64,000 bases of DNA from Rhizophagus irregularis (Eukaryota > Glomeromycota > Glomeromycetes > Glomerales > Glomeraceae): the NCBI RefSeq assembly GCF_026210795.1, contig NC_089457.1:1302001-1366000 (forward strand). The letters are read 5' to 3'. The translations under genes were made by a program, and so were the position numbers. Under the pieces are notes generated by a model that ran no database searches, was not told the DNA's origin, and saw only the letters and a list, made by a program, of their open reading frames with translations. This document shows positions 12,169 through 24,736 of this stretch, in pieces (position 1 is the first letter of the stretch; each line of letters opens with the position of its first letter).

Positions 12169-15100
12169 ATGACATCATCATTAATAGGAGCGGCAAGAAT
12201 CGCTTATTCAGTAAGCGATTTAATTTATATTATAGAATCGAATTCACCAAAATCTTCATTAAAATCTTCGATTGTATCAGATTTAACAAATCAAACAAGA
12301 AAGAAAAATATTTTTAGTGGAACACCGGAATTAGAAATTTTAAGTTCAATTTCTGATCCATTTTCAAAATTACATATTCAATTATCAAAAGGTTCTTTAA
12401 TTAGTGTAATTATACCTTCAAATTCTTCAAATAATGTTTTAATTAATTCTATACCACACCTTTATAAAATATCTAATAATAATAAGAATAAGATTGGTGG
12501 TAGTTTAGTTATTCATATTGCTTTAGATAAAAATGAATCATATCAATTAGGTGATTATACCAATATTATGGCTTTAAGGCAAACTGGATTTGCTTTATTA
12601 CATTCTAATGGTGGTCAAGAAACTTCAGATATGGCTTTAATTGCTCATTCAATTGCTTTAAAAACTGGAGTTTCCGTTATACATTTCTTTGATAATGATG
12701 AATCAAAAGGAAAAATTAAGAAGTTCGGAAATGACGAGATTAAAAAACTCGTCGAAGAATCTGATATTAAACAATATCGTGATTATATTTTAGCTTCAAA
12801 CGAAAATAAATCTACCGAACTTTACTTTAGATCTTATAATGGTATTCCATTATCAGCCGATGACCAACAAGATGAAACAACTGCAAATGAAGATTCTAAA
12901 AATAACAACAAAAACAATAATAATAATGATGATTTTTTCATTATCACCGAAAATATATTTGAAAAGTTTAAACAAATAACAAATAGATCTTATAAATTAA
13001 TTGATTTTTCTGGTGATGAAAAATCAGAATCAATTATCATTACTTTGGGTTCCGGAGCGTCACTTTTAAAAAAAAATCTTTTTGAAAAAACTGAAATTAC
13101 AAATATCGGTTTACTTAAAGTAAGATTATATCGTCCTTGGTCTGATCAATATTTACTTAAGAATGTTCCAAAATCTGTAAAAAATGTTGCTGTATTAGAA
13201 CAAGTTATACCTCGTACAACCAAATGGACTCCTTTGTATTTAGACGTTGTATCAGCTTTTCAAAATCGTAATTATTGGTCTGGACAATCACCTCTTATTA
13301 TATGTGGTCAATATGGTGCTTTAAAAAAAGATTCAATTGATACCGAAGTTTCGCAACTATTTGAAAATCTTAATTCAAGTGAACCTTCTCGTAATTTTAT
13401 TCTTGGTAAAGAATTACCCAAATCACATACGAAAGATATTACCGATTTTAATGATAATGATAATACGGATTATATTGAAAATTCACCCGTGTTGGAAAAA
13501 CCTTACCTTAAAATGCTTAGGGAAGTTTTTGGTGAAAGATTATATATTGCTAATTCTGCTTTAAAACGTGATGCTGGAAATTTTGAAACTGTAAAATCTA
13601 CACCAGAATTTGGATTTGGAGTTTTATTAGCAAAACTTCATGAACGTTCTCAATTAGTGGATCTTGTGACACGTGTTGCCAAAGACAATTCTATCAACGT
13701 TTCTGAATCCCTTCATACAGCATTATCACAATGGCTTTTACATAAAGATGATTCTATTCTTTCAAAAAAATATGGTAACCAGATTACAGAAATTCTTACA
13801 TCATCACCTCCAACTCATCCTTCCATTACGGAAATTTTTCAATCCAAAAATTTGTTCGTTAAACCATCTCAATGGGTAATTGGTTCAGATGCATGGGCTT
13901 ATGATATTGGAGGTTCTGGCGTTCATCACGTAATTTCTTCTGGAAAAGATATTAATATGTTAATTATTGATTCACAACCTTATACAACACGTACTGCAGC
14001 CGATCCAGAAAAACGTAAAAAGGATATTGGTTTATACGCAATGAATTATGGTGACGTTTATGTAGCTTCCGTAGCAATATATTCTTCTTATACTCAAGTT
14101 TTGCATGCATTAATGGAAGCAGAAAAATTCAAAGGTCCATCAATTGTTTTGGCTTATCTTCCTTATCATTCCAAAGAGGATACTACTATTACAGTATTGA
14201 AAGAAACAAAACTGGCCGTAGATACTGGTTATTGGCCATTATATAGATGGAATCCTCAATTGGAAAAGGAAGGATTAGAACCATTCCTTTTAGATTCTGA
14301 ACGAATTAAGCAAGAACTTCAAAATTTCTTGGATAGAGAAAATCACTTAACACAATTAGTTCGTTCACGTCCAGAATATTCTCCATTAGTAATAAATTCT
14401 CTTGAATCAGAAATTAAAACAAAACAAAAATCTCTTGCAAAATCAGCTTATGATAAATTATTAGGTGGTTTAACGGGTCCACCATTATTAATCTTATTTG
14501 GATCGGATAATGGTAATGCCGAAGGTATAGCAAGAAGATTACAAAAAGGTGCAACAGCTAGAGGAGTTAATGCACAATGTATGGCAATGGATGATTATCC
14601 GATTGAAGATATTACTTTAGAAAAAAATTTAGTTTTTGTTTGTTGTACAGCTGGTCAAGGAGAATTTCCACAGAATTCGCGTGAATTCTGGAAACATGTT
14701 TCTTCTACTACGGATATTTCGTTTTCAGAGTCAAGATATGCAGTTTTTGGATTAGGAGATAGTCATTATTGGCCAAGAGAAGAAGATGCAATTTACTATA
14801 ATAAACCTGGTAAAGATTTAGATGCAAGGTTAGAATTATTAGGAGGAGTAAGATTGACACCACTTGGCTTAGGAGATGATCAAGATGCTGATGGATATGA
14901 AACTGGATTTCAAGCTTGGGAACCTGAACTTTGGAAAGCTCTTGGAGTTGAATTACTTGGTACAGTTGTTGAAGAACCTAAAAGAACTGATGATGATATG
15001 AAAGTGGAATCAAATTATTTAAGAGGAACAATTGCGGAAGGTTTAGAGGATACTTCAACAGGTGCATTAACTGAACGAGATACTAAATTAACGAAATTTC

Positions 15101-16662
15101 ATGGAATTTATCAACAAGATGATCGTGATTTGAGAGATGAAAGAAAAGCTCAAGGTTTAGAAAAGGCTTTTCAATTTATGATACGAATTAGAGTTCCAGG
15201 AGGAATTTCTAAAGCTAGTCAATGGTTAGCTATGGACGAAATCTCTGAAAAATATGGAAATAAATCGTTGAAATTAACTACTAGACAAGCTTATCAGTTA
15301 CACGGAGTTCTTAAACGAAACTTGAAACAAACTATACGTGATATTAATAAATGTTTATTGGATACGTTAGCGGCATGTGGAGATGTTAACAGGAATATTA
15401 TGTGTAACCCAAATCCACTTATCTCTGGAGTGCATGCAGAAGTACAAGATTTCGTAAAGAAATTAAGTGCACATTTGTCACCGAGAACGACAGCATATCA
15501 TGAAATCTGGTTAGATGATAAGATGGTAGCAGGACAAGCCGTACAAGATTTTGAACCATTGTATGGGCCTACTTATTTACCACGTAAATTCAAGGTTGCG
15601 ATTGCGATTCCACCTAATAATGATGTCGATGTATTTGCTCACGATTTGGGTTATATTGCAATTTCCGATGATAATGACAAGCTTTTAGGATATAACGTGA
15701 CAGTTGGAGGTGGAATGGGTATGACGCATAATAATAAGAAGACATATCCTAATTTGGGTCAGTTAATTGGATTTTGTAAACCAGATCAAGCAATTGATGT
15801 TGCAGAAAAAGTGATGTTGGTTCAAAGAGATTTTGGAGATCGTTCAAATCGTAAACACGCAAGACTCAAGTATACAATTGATGATCGTGACTTGGATTGG
15901 TTCCGAGAAGAAGTTGAATCTCGATTAGGATTTAAATTGGATTCACCAAAAGAATATAAATTTGAAAATAATGCGGATAGATATGGATGGACAAAAGGTG
16001 TTGATGATAAATGGAATTTTTGTATGTATATAGAAAATGGACGTGTTATAGATTTACCCGGAGAACCTATAAAAACAGGATTAAGAGAGATTGCAAAAGT
16101 TCATAAAGGAGATTTTCGGTTAACACCAAATCAACATCTTATATTAGGAAATGTATCAGAGCAAGATAAGGAACAAATTGAACAATTATTGAAAAAATAT
16201 AATTTGGATAATTTACGATTTACTGGTTTAAGATTGAATTCAATGTCGTGTGTAGCATTACCAACATGTGGATTAGCAATGGCAGAATCCGAAAGATATT
16301 TACCAACACTTGTAAGTAAATTAGAAATTATTATTGAAGAATGCGGATTAAGAGAGGATGCGATTACAATTAGAATGACAGGATGTCCAAATGGATGTGC
16401 ACGACCTTACGTAGCAGAAATTGCTTTTGTAGGTAAAGCAATGGGAACTTATAATCTTTATTTAGGAGGAGGATTTTATGGGCAAAGATTAAATAAATTA
16501 TATAAAGAAAGTTTGAAAGAAGATGACATATTAAGAGAATTAAAACCTATATTAAACAGATACGCTAAAGAAAGAAATGATGGGGAAAGATTTGGAGATT
16601 TTGTTATTAGGATGGGATACGTTAAAGCCACAAAAAATGGTAAAGATTTCCATGAATTGTGA
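12169..16662 (+). CDS. MET5: Assimilatory sulfite reductase (NADPH), hemoprotein beta subunit
   Basis: Reduces sulfite to sulfide with six electrons in sulfate assimilation, with siroheme and a 4Fe-4S cluster. Single 1,497-residue open frame without introns, close in size to yeast Met5. Layout: an N-terminal pyruvate:ferredoxin-oxidoreductase-like region (about 1-760, including [20 protein letters not shown]), a flavodoxin-like FMN domain (about 770-915, [19 protein letters not shown] and [17 protein letters not shown]), then the repeated sulfite/nitrite reductase domains. The cluster ligands are visible as C-x5-C in [11 protein letters not shown] (about residue 1360) and C-x3-C in [10 protein letters not shown] (about residue 1405). 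The partner alpha flavoprotein is not in this window. A low-complexity Asn run occurs near residue 245-255. The lack of introns contrasts with the intron-containing neighbours. Confidence 0.96.
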   Translation: MTSSLIGAARIAYSVSDLIYIIESNSPKSSLKSSIVSDLTNQTRKKNIFSGTPELEILSSISDPFSKLHIQLSKGSLISVIIPSNSSNNVLINSIPHLYKISNNNKNKIGGSLVIHIALDKNESYQLGDYTNIMALRQTGFALLHSNGGQETSDMALIAHSIALKTGVSVIHFFDNDESKGKIKKFGNDEIKKLVEESDIKQYRDYILASNENKSTELYFRSYNGIPLSADDQQDETTANEDSKNNNKNNNNNDDFFIITENIFEKFKQITNRSYKLIDFSGDEKSESIIITLGSGASLLKKNLFEKTEITNIGLLKVRLYRPWSDQYLLKNVPKSVKNVAVLEQVIPRTTKWTPLYLDVVSAFQNRNYWSGQSPLIICGQYGALKKDSIDTEVSQLFENLNSSEPSRNFILGKELPKSHTKDITDFNDNDNTDYIENSPVLEKPYLKMLREVFGERLYIANSALKRDAGNFETVKSTPEFGFGVLLAKLHERSQLVDLVTRVAKDNSINVSESLHTALSQWLLHKDDSILSKKYGNQITEILTSSPPTHPSITEIFQSKNLFVKPSQWVIGSDAWAYDIGGSGVHHVISSGKDINMLIIDSQPYTTRTAADPEKRKKDIGLYAMNYGDVYVASVAIYSSYTQVLHALMEAEKFKGPSIVLAYLPYHSKEDTTITVLKETKLAVDTGYWPLYRWNPQLEKEGLEPFLLDSERIKQELQNFLDRENHLTQLVRSRPEYSPLVINSLESEIKTKQKSLAKSAYDKLLGGLTGPPLLILFGSDNGNAEGIARRLQKGATARGVNAQCMAMDDYPIEDITLEKNLVFVCCTAGQGEFPQNSREFWKHVSSTTDISFSESRYAVFGLGDSHYWPREEDAIYYNKPGKDLDARLELLGGVRLTPLGLGDDQDADGYETGFQAWEPELWKALGVELLGTVVEEPKRTDDDMKVESNYLRGTIAEGLEDTSTGALTERDTKLTKFHGIYQQDDRDLRDERKAQGLEKAFQFMIRIRVPGGISKASQWLAMDEISEKYGNKSLKLTTRQAYQLHGVLKRNLKQTIRDINKCLLDTLAACGDVNRNIMCNPNPLISGVHAEVQDFVKKLSAHLSPRTTAYHEIWLDDKMVAGQAVQDFEPLYGPTYLPRKFKVAIAIPPNNDVDVFAHDLGYIAISDDNDKLLGYNVTVGGGMGMTHNNKKTYPNLGQLIGFCKPDQAIDVAEKVMLVQRDFGDRSNRKHARLKYTIDDRDLDWFREEVESRLGFKLDSPKEYKFENNADRYGWTKGVDDKWNFCMYIENGRVIDLPGEPIKTGLREIAKVHKGDFRLTPNQHLILGNVSEQDKEQIEQLLKKYNLDNLRFTGLRLNSMSCVALPTCGLAMAESERYLPTLVSKLEIIIEECGLREDAITIRMTGCPNGCARPYVAEIAFVGKAMGTYNLYLGGGFYGQRLNKLYKESLKEDDILRELKPILNRYAKERNDGERFGDFVIRMGYVKATKNGKDFHEL

Positions 16663-16875
16663 GAGAATTTCGTAAACATATTTTTTATTTATTTATATTA
16701 TTATTATTATTATTTATTATTCATCTTTTTTATTTTTGTATTTGAAAAAAATAACAATAAAACTCCGTATTCTATATTGATTGTTTTGATTGACAAGATT
16801 TACAAGTGTTACCAATTATAAACAAATAAACGAAATTTTTTTTCTATTTTAAAAAAAAATTTCGAAGTCTTTAAA
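16663..16875. promoter_or_regulatory. Short intergenic spacer
   Basis: 213 bp between the sulfite reductase stop and the acetyltransferase start. It must hold the terminator of the first and the promoter of the second. It contains ATT repeats near 16,690-16,720. Confidence 0.4.
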
Positions 16876-17495
16876 ATGGGAGACATTGAAATAATTCATG
16901 TTACAACTCAAGAAGGTTTAAAGTATTATTTATATATTAATTAAAAAATTAAAAATTTAAAAAATAACACATTTCCCTTTTTTTTTGATAAAAAAAGAAA
17001 AGGAAAAATGCCTTCAAGTGAGAAAAGAAGTATTCGTTAAAGAACAAAGTTGTCCTATTGAGGAAGAAATTGATGAGTAAGTTTTTTTTAAAAAAAAATA
17101 AAACGAATAAAAATTCTATTATAATAAATATATACTAATTTTATTATTGGATCTTTAGACATGACTCATCATTAAATTGTAATCATTTTTTAGCACTAAA
17201 GAATACACAACCAATTGGTACATTAAGAATATACCCTTATGATGATAATACACCAAAAATTGCTAAAATTGGACGATTATCAGTTTTAAAAGAGTATAGA
17301 GGAAAAGGGATAGGAGCTTTATTATTAAATAAAGCAGAATCATTTGCTAGATCACAATTAGGTTATGAAAAATGTATTCTTCATGCACAAAAATATAAAT
17401 CATCATGGTATGAAAACAGAGGATATAAGGTGTTGAGCGATGAAATTTTTTATGAAGCTGGGATAGAACACGTTAAAATGGGAAAAGATTTTTAA
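16876..17495 (+). CDS. GNAT-family N-acetyltransferase
   Basis: Acetyl-CoA-dependent acetyltransferase of unknown substrate. Three exons (16876-16915, 16998-17076, 17159-17495) join to 151 residues. The GNAT core is clear: CLQVRKEVFVKEQ (motif C/helix 1, as in ElaA/YjcF-type proteins), PIGTLRIYPYD, then IGRLSVLKEYRGKGIGALLLNKAESFA. RGKGIG is the R-x-x-G-x-G/A pyrophosphate loop of motif A. Motif B is CILHAQKYKSSWYENRGYKVL. The C-terminus EAGIEHVKMGKDF matches the usual EDGIPHIxM end of YjcF-like proteins. The first intron donor (GTTTAA) is non-standard but is the only phase-compatible choice, so exon 1 is the least certain part. Confidence 0.85.
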
Positions 17496-18175
17496 TTACT
17501 ATCAAACTCTGCAAAACGAACTGTTCGATACTTCGACATATCGAACGATTCGTAAACGGAATTATATATCGTTATTATATAAAAGAAAAATCATTGATCT
17601 GATGATAATCAATTTTCATGATAATCTGCTACATGAAACAGTATATAAGAAATTGGCCCATTACATGGGTTCCCTGTTGAATAATTTTTAGATGATATTT
17701 TATCCGAGGTAGGTTAAAAATGAATCCGCTCTATCTTCTAAAAAAAAATTCTCTAAGTTGGCTTTCACAATACGTTAATAAATTTGTTATAGTTTCCATT
17801 TAATATTTTTTACTTTTAGCATTCAATTATATTATGTTTATTATACTTACACAATTAAATAAATCCTTTTCTTTTTAATTTTTTTTTTATTGCAAAGATT
17901 TTAGATATAATGTTTTTTTTCGTTATAGATGTGTGAATAAAACAAAAGAATATACCTTTAAGAGTAAGATGATTTCTTGTTAATCTGTCTTTGATTATTT
18001 TTTTCCCCTTAAACATTATATAATTATAAGGTAATCATTTATAAATTGCAAAGGAGAGAAATAAAGAAGTTTTTTGTTACGAAGTAATTTCTTTAACAAA
18101 AAAGAAAGGGAGCTTTAACCCTTAAATAGGATCTTTAGTTAAATGATAATAATTATAATTCACAATTAAGAGCCA
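17496..18175. other. Convergent intergenic region
   Basis: About 680 bp between two converging genes. It is A/T-rich and has no coding-like frame or obvious repeat. Confidence 0.5.
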
Positions 18176-18759
18176 TTACTTCTTTGTGTCATTATTCGTT
18201 GAAATTTGTCCTGTATTTGGCAATGATGATGTTGTTGAACTTTCACTAGTAGCATTAGTAACATTTGATTTAGATTTTTCATCTTGTTCAACTTTTTGCC
18301 ACCCTAAAAAAAGAAAAATGAATGAAAAAGTTATACCATTGTTGAAAATTTAAAAAAATTTAAAGCTTTTTTTAAAAATTAAAATTCAATTATTTTATAG
18401 ATTGGTCAATAATGACAATGAATCATTAACTTACATTCTAATTTTTCGATTGGTCTAGTTTTAGCAATTTCTTGAGCTCTTCTTCTTGCATCAATGTCTT
18501 TTTTAGCATAATAGAATGCACCTCCTCCAGCTTTTTTTATTAAAAAAAAGAAGAAACAATTATTCTTGTTAGAATAATGTTTTCAATAATTATAAAAAAG
18601 TTAAATCTCTTACCTACAATGAGAGCAACCCTAGTAATTTTTAATTAATGATTGGAGAAAAGAAATAATAATTAATATTGTAAATAAATCAGTTAGAAAA
18701 AATATATATATATTTTTATTATTCTACCATCCAAGAATCATGGACCCAGGTGTATTCAT
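18176..18759 (-). CDS. Small single-span membrane protein, 90 residues
   Basis: Four exons on the minus strand (18759-18728, 18630-18614, 18530-18435, 18303-18176) join in phase to 90 residues; exon 2 is only 17 nt. One hydrophobic segment lies near the N-terminus (SMILGWVALIVGAGGAFYYAK), followed by a basic helix (KKDIDARRRAQEIAKTRP), KLEWWQKVEQDEK and a Ser/Thr/Asn-rich tail. The layout resembles small mitochondrial inner-membrane or microsomal proteins, but I do not recognise the family and assign no function. The consistent phase of four splice junctions is the main support that it is a real gene. Confidence 0.7.
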
Positions 18760-20005
18760 TTTTGTACTATTATTCTTTTCGATTTCGATGATCTCGATAA
18801 AGCAATTGATTAATTAAATTTTCCCAATAAATGCTACATGACAGAATTTATAGTTATTTTTTTTTTGTGCAACAGGAAAAATTTCATCGATAAAATTAGT
18901 TTAGTTTCATGGTTAGTTAGGGTCTTTTTCCATTTAAAAGAACGTCACTTCGTATTTAGGAATTAACCACGTGAGAAATGATTTAATTATTACTGGCTTT
19001 ACGGATCAGTTCAAATAAACATATTGACGCATCATACCAAATAGTAACCAATTCCCATTTACTATGAAATTATCACATGCAATGCGTCAAATCAGCCCAT
19101 ACGATAAAATACATGTATATAGATAGGTGTTTCGAATTTACATATTTTAATTTCGAAGTTCGAATTTAAAATTATCATACATAGAAAATTTGAAACAAAA
19201 TCACGTGATTGTTTGAGTATAAACTTAGACTTCCGACACCATATAATCTTAATTTGTAAAAACAAAGAATAAATTTTTTACCGCCCATAATTAGAAATTG
19301 ACTATTATGTTTCGTTTCAAGAAAGTTTATCCCGAATCATGTAATAATAAATTTGGTTTGTAATATTCTTTCTTTTACCTTTCAGTAATAATTTTTACTT
19401 CTAAAAAAGTAAAGAAAATGGGAAAAGTAAAGAAAACGGAAAATTTTCGGAATAAATTGTTCTTGAATATCCAAATTGATTGGAATAATAGAATTGAATA
19501 TGAGACAACTTCTGTTTATACGTCGCTATTGCTGCAATCCTAAGAGGCAAGAATTCTTTGATCGGCAATATCAGGTGACTGTGTGCGTTACATAATTGTT
19601 TGGCATTTAAAGTTCTCAAGTTACATTCACAAGGATTCTAAGTAGAAAAAAATTTAATAAAGATAATCCTAATTTGATTTTAAACTTAAAGGCGCAAAAT
19701 TGAAAATTAGATGGTGTTACCGTTTGCCGGTGTACAATTCCGATGTTGAAATGACTTGCAGGTAATATTTAGAAAATGCCTGCAGAAAACTATTTTTTTT
19801 TTTAGAAATCAAGTACGAATTCTAATGGTAATATTACAATATGGAAATCCCGTTTGATTGTAAAACAGTTTATTATTACAATAAATTTGAAATTGGTCTT
19901 AATTAAAACGCATATATTTAAATTTTTTTTTTAAATATTTAAACTCAAAAAAGCTTGGGGTTTTTCCTCAGACATGAATAATCCATCAATTACTAAAAAA
20001 AAAGA
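18760..20005. other. Intergenic region
   Basis: About 1.25 kb, less A/T-biased than other gaps, with no convincing coding frame. A sequence CAAATCAGCCCAT near 19,088 matches one terminal repeat of the element proposed at 31,703-33,636, but no partner was found here. The distal part should contain the promoter of the membrane protein gene that follows. Confidence 0.5.
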
Positions 20006-21724
20006 ATGGCATGTGCTAAATTAAACCACACATTATCAAAAAAATGGCAACGAATTACCGAGTCAAAATATACAAAATTATTTGTAGCGTTATCAGCTAT
20101 ACAGACCGTCATATTGATCTTCCTACAAGTTAGAATATTATCTCGTAATGTAGCTTTATATTTGAGTGAGATTTATCCATTCGTTACAAATAACGAAAGA
20201 AACATGTGTACTTCAGTTATTGTCGTTTCCAGATTTATGATGATAATTACCGAAGATGTTATGTTCATTTTATTTAATCTTTATCAATTCTATTTTTGCT
20301 TGAGCACGGTGAGTGTGATATTTTTATGTGTGTTGATTAAAAAAAAAAAAAACTTTAATAAATTTAAATAACAGATTTTTCATCAAAACACAATGCAAAT
20401 CTTTGCGATTATCATAATTAATATTGGATACGTAATTCTCGGAATAGTAAATAAATTTCAATTTTTCTACGTTCTCAAATTATGTGACAGAATTATAACT
20501 TCTCAATTTTTAGGTTCAACTGATTGATATAAAAATATACGGAAATAAAATTGAATCAATGTGCCCGGGACTTCAATTAAATAACAATTTAGTATTATAT
20601 GAATTACCTCATATTTTAGTCTTAGCGGTCACAGCAGCTTTGATTGCTACATTATCTTGGAAGTTATATCAACAATTTGGTTGGAATATCTACAAGAAAA
20701 TTGGTGGTGACATTGAAATGCAAAGTAAGATTTTAATGCAACGCATTTTTTCGAGCAACCATTTTATGAAATTTATTGTTAATGATTTGTTTTCTCCTTT
20801 TTATTTTTAAAAAAAAGAACGATTTAAAGCAATACTTATTTTCAAAATGTTACTAAAGGTTGATTTACTTTTCGTATTTTTATATAACGTCTTAATATTA
20901 CCGCCTTTGTTATATATTATTATAAATTCCGATGAACTTAAAAGAGAACAAATAATCCTAGTTTTTGGATGTTTTGTAATTACGGTCCTAGTATTATTCT
21001 TTCAAGCGCTGGCATATAAATCGGTAAAAAAAATATACATGTATGATGTATAATTGTAATTTAATTATTCTTAATCAACTAAAAAAAAATATTATTTTAT
21101 CAGATGGAAAAAGAATGGAAATTCGGAATAATCGCGTTTATCCTATTCTGGATATTTGTTGTATCGGATTTTGCTTATTTGGCTCTCAAACTTGGAGTCG
21201 CATCATTTATTCAATTTGGAATATATTCTTGGATAATATTAAGTAATTTTGTGATATATATATATATTAATTATTAAAAGATTGGTTGTTAATTTTTTGT
21301 TCTAAATAAAACTAATAAATTTATTTAATTCCTTGTATATATAGTGTGCAATTTCACAATTTGTGCATTGGTAAGTATCAGAGGGATTATTGTAGTTTAC
21401 AATAATTATTTATAACTAACACTTACAATACATTTTTTTTTTTCAGTTAACATTTGCATATGCAATAATTGTAATAATGAATTTTGGAAAAGGTTTAAGA
21501 GAATATCGTAAGTTACATTTTATTGCCTACCATTCCAAAATTGTGATTGTTATTGATTTTTTTTATTTAATTGTTTAGTTGATAAAAATCTTCCTAAAAA
21601 ACAAATACATGAAGGTTTAAATATTTTATCTGATGATGATGATATAGTAATTGATAAATTTAAAGATATTGAAAAGGGACAGAGTAGTAGTAGTAATGTA
21701 GAAAGATTTATCATTGATGAATAA
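20006..21724 (+). CDS. Multi-pass membrane protein, paralogue 1 (387 residues)
   Basis: Eight exons (20006-20308, 20375-20446, 20514-20724, 20818-21023, 21104-21242, 21345-21370, 21447-21507, 21579-21724) join in phase to 387 residues. Seven to eight hydrophobic segments are visible, for example FVALSAIQTVILIFLQV, FAIIIINIGYVILGIV, LVLAVTAALIATLSW, LLFVFLYNVLILPPLLYII, LVFGCFVITVLVLFFQAL and FILFWIFVVSDFAYLAL. The N-terminus has SKKWQRITESKYT. A cytosolic-type loop has YKKIGGDIE, followed by a basic segment. The C-terminal tail is acidic (ILSDDDD) and Ser-rich. I do not recognise the family; a seven-transmembrane topology is possible but unproven. It forms a tandem pair with the next gene. 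Confidence 0.82.
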
Positions 21725-22076
21725 TAATTCAGAATTTAAAATGTATATAATATTTGTATATTTATTGTATTTGTATTTTAATAATTATTATTTTAGAAAG
21801 TCATAATTATTAAAGGTAAGTTATAAACAAATAAAGCTAAACTGACTTCTCCATATAATACTCGGTATCAAACAAATTTGGTAATGTTGTTGCATAAGCA
21901 TTAAGCCCAACATAACGGATGTAGGGTTCTACAAATATAGAATCAGGCTTTTAAGTTTTGGTAAAAAAGACATAAAATATTATATTAAGATTAAATAATC
22001 GAATTCTGTTTTTATTTCAAAAAAATAAAAAAAAATAAAAAAAATAAAAAATTAAAAAATTAAATCACTTACAGTA
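21725..22076. other. Spacer between tandem paralogues
   Basis: 352 bp between the two membrane-protein genes, ending in an AAAAATAAAA-rich stretch just before the second start. No inverted repeats or coding frame. Confidence 0.4.
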
Positions 22077-23794
22077 ATGACTTTAAAACACTCCATATCA
22101 AAAAAGTGGCAACGTGTCACAGAGTCGAGATATACAATAGCATTCGTAGTAATATCAATTATACAGGCCATAACATTGATTACCCTACAAATTCGAATAT
22201 TATCTCGTAATACGAATATATTCCTTTCCATTTTAGACCAAGAAGAATGTTCTTTGGCTAGCCAAATATTTGCATGCCTAATGTTTGAAAGTATTATGTT
22301 TGTTGTATTTAATTTATACCTACTGTATTTTTGTTTGAATGCGGTGAATATTTTATGTATACATGTATATATACTTTATCCGTTTATCCGTTATATACTC
22401 TATGGCGCTAAACTTTCCATTAAATAATTTAGATTTTCCATCAAAATTTCGTACAACTTTATACGATTATCGTGATTAATGGTATAGAAGTAATTCTCGG
22501 AATCGTAAATATAATATTTTTCAACAATAAGTGCTGCGGCGCAATAACTTTTAAATTTAATTATCGTAACCAAATTTCTTCTCAATTAAATTAGATCCAA
22601 ATGATTGGAGTGAAAATAAACGTAACTAAAATCGAATCGAATTGTCCGAACATTCAAATAGATTACACCATTAAATCGTATGAATTGCCTCACATTATAG
22701 CTTTAGCGATTATAGCGATTACTTTGGGTGCATTATTTTTTGGAAAGTTATCTCAACAACTTGATTGGGATATTTATAAGAAGATTGGTGGTGACATTGA
22801 AGTTAGAAGTAAGTTATTAATGTTGGTGAATTCAATTTAATTTATTTATTAATGAATTTGGGTTTCTTTTTTTTATTAAAAAAAAAAATAGAGCGGTACA
22901 AAACAATTCTAATTTTCGAAATGTTATTAAAAATTGATTTATTTTTCGTAATTTTATATGGTTCCATAACAGCTCCGCTTGTATTTTATGATTTCGTAAC
23001 ATCGTATGATCAATATAATACTGGTTTTAAAGTTTTTGTTTTTGTATGTCTGTCAATTTTGATCTTGGTATTTTTCTTTCAAGCATTAGCGTATAAATCG
23101 GTAAAAATGATACTTATACTGTACATTATATCTCATGTTTTATTAAATTGATACATTATATCATTAATTATATATTGTATATTTATAATAGATAAGAAAA
23201 GAATGGAAAGTCGGAATGATCATTTTTATTATATTCTGGATATTTGCTTTATTAGATTTCTGTTATTTGACTATTGATTTTGGAATACTCATGATTAAAC
23301 TTGGAATATATTCTTGGGCAATATTATGTAATTATATAATATTAATCAATCCTTATTATTCGTATTTAACTCTTAACTTTTTTTTTTCAAAAAAATAAAA
23401 AAAAATTCTAGTGTGCTTTTTAATAATTTGTGCAATAGTAAGTTGTATTTATTTTATAGTAATGACTTTTCAACTATTAAAAAAATATTAATTAACTTTA
23501 ATTCTTTATTATCAGTTAACATTTATATATGCAATAATTGTGACAAGAAATTTCAATAAAGGTTTAAAAAAATACCGTAAGTAAATTTTTATTATATTTA
23601 ATTTTCATTATTATTATTTATTAATGTTATATTTTATTTTAAATTTAGTTAATAAAAAAAAGAAAACTGAACAAAAAGAGTCAAATATTTTACCTGATAA
23701 TGATGATAATATTAAAGATGTTCAAGATATTGAAGATGGATCAGGTGGTAATAATAATAATAATACGAAAAAACTTTTTACTATTGATGATTGA
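22077..23794 (+). CDS. Multi-pass membrane protein, paralogue 2 (376 residues)
   Basis: Eight exons (22077-22343, 22433-22504, 22595-22808, 22892-23100, 23192-23327, 23412-23437, 23516-23576, 23649-23794) join to 376 residues. Every intron sits at the same place and phase as in the upstream paralogue, and exons 2, 6, 7 and 8 have identical lengths (72, 26, 61, 146 nt). Shared blocks include SKKWQR-TES-YT, LQ-RILSRN, W-IYKKIGGDIE, MLLK-DL-FV, FFQALAYKS and GIYSW-IL. The C-terminal tail is again acidic (LPDNDDNIKDVQDIEDG). This is a tandem duplication that has had time to diverge, mostly in loops and tail. Function not assigned; multi-pass membrane topology is seen directly from the hydrophobic segments. 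Confidence 0.82.
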
Positions 23795-24039
23795 TTTTTC
23801 TTTTATGGTATTATTCATCATATAATTTTATTAATGTTATCCAAAAAAAAATTGCAAAATTAAAAAGTTAAAAAGTATTTTTTAACTTTATATTTTCATT
23901 ATTTTTATAATTTTTTAGAAATATCTAATATTAGTAAATAAAATGAATTAAAATAAATAGAAAATTTTATAATTCTTAAATGAATATAATTTGATGATCT
24001 TATATTGACTATTAAAGAATATAGGTGAATTTCTTATGG

Positions 24040-24278
24040 ATAGAAAACTGACTTTGTAGAAGAACTAGAAAGTGATTATACTGATGATATATTTAAAATC
24101 ATGAAGGAGGAAGTATTGTATAATCAATTTCAAAAAAATCAACAATATCTTAATATGGCAAGCTATCAAATATGTCAAAATAACATTAAAATTGGATATT
24201 AAATTAATTAAAGCTAAAGCACATTCTGAAAATGAATATAATGATCCAGCTGATATATTAGCTAAAGAAGAATGTTAG
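24040..24278 (+). pseudogene. Retroelement RNase H fragment (relic)
   Basis: Short conceptual stretch KLDIKLIKAKAHSENEYND followed by PADILAKEEC and a stop, at 24189-24278. The pattern K-x-x-x-H-S-x-N-x-x-N-D-x-A-D-x-L-A-K is the C-terminal part of RNase H domains found in non-LTR retrotransposons, with the conserved His and Asp. Upstream sequence to about 24,040 also reads as protein-like in fragments but is frame-broken. No terminal features of the original element are visible. Best read as a decayed LINE-type insertion. Confidence 0.5.
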
Positions 24279-24736
24279 TTTGAAATTTTAATAAATTAGT
24301 TATATAACAGATGTTAAATTGCACTACCTTACAAAAAAAATATTTAAAAAAAAAACAAATATGTAATAAAAATAAAATAATAAAAATAATAATAAAACTG
24401 CTAAAATTAATCTTTATTTTTTTAAAAAAAAACTGTTAAATATAAAAAAAAAAATTTTTTATTAAAATTTAAAAAATTAATACTATTAAAGAATTATTTA
24501 AATAAATAATTTTAAGTGAATTTTTAGAATTTTAAATCTATTAATTTATAAATAAATAAATCTTAGAATTAAAATAAATTATATAATTTATTAAAATTTA
24601 ACTTATAAAATATAATAGTATAAATTTATCTATAAAATTCTAAGAAATCTAAATAAACTTTAAAAAAACTTAACAAATTCAAACAAATCTAAAAAAATCT
24701 TAAAAAAATCTAAACAAATTATTCTAAATAAACCTA
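24279..24736. other. AT-only low-complexity spacer
   Basis: Almost entirely A and T with many near-repeats of AATCTAAAAAAA type just before the MULE. It ends in the left copy of the 9-bp target duplication (24728-24736). No gene. Confidence 0.6.
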
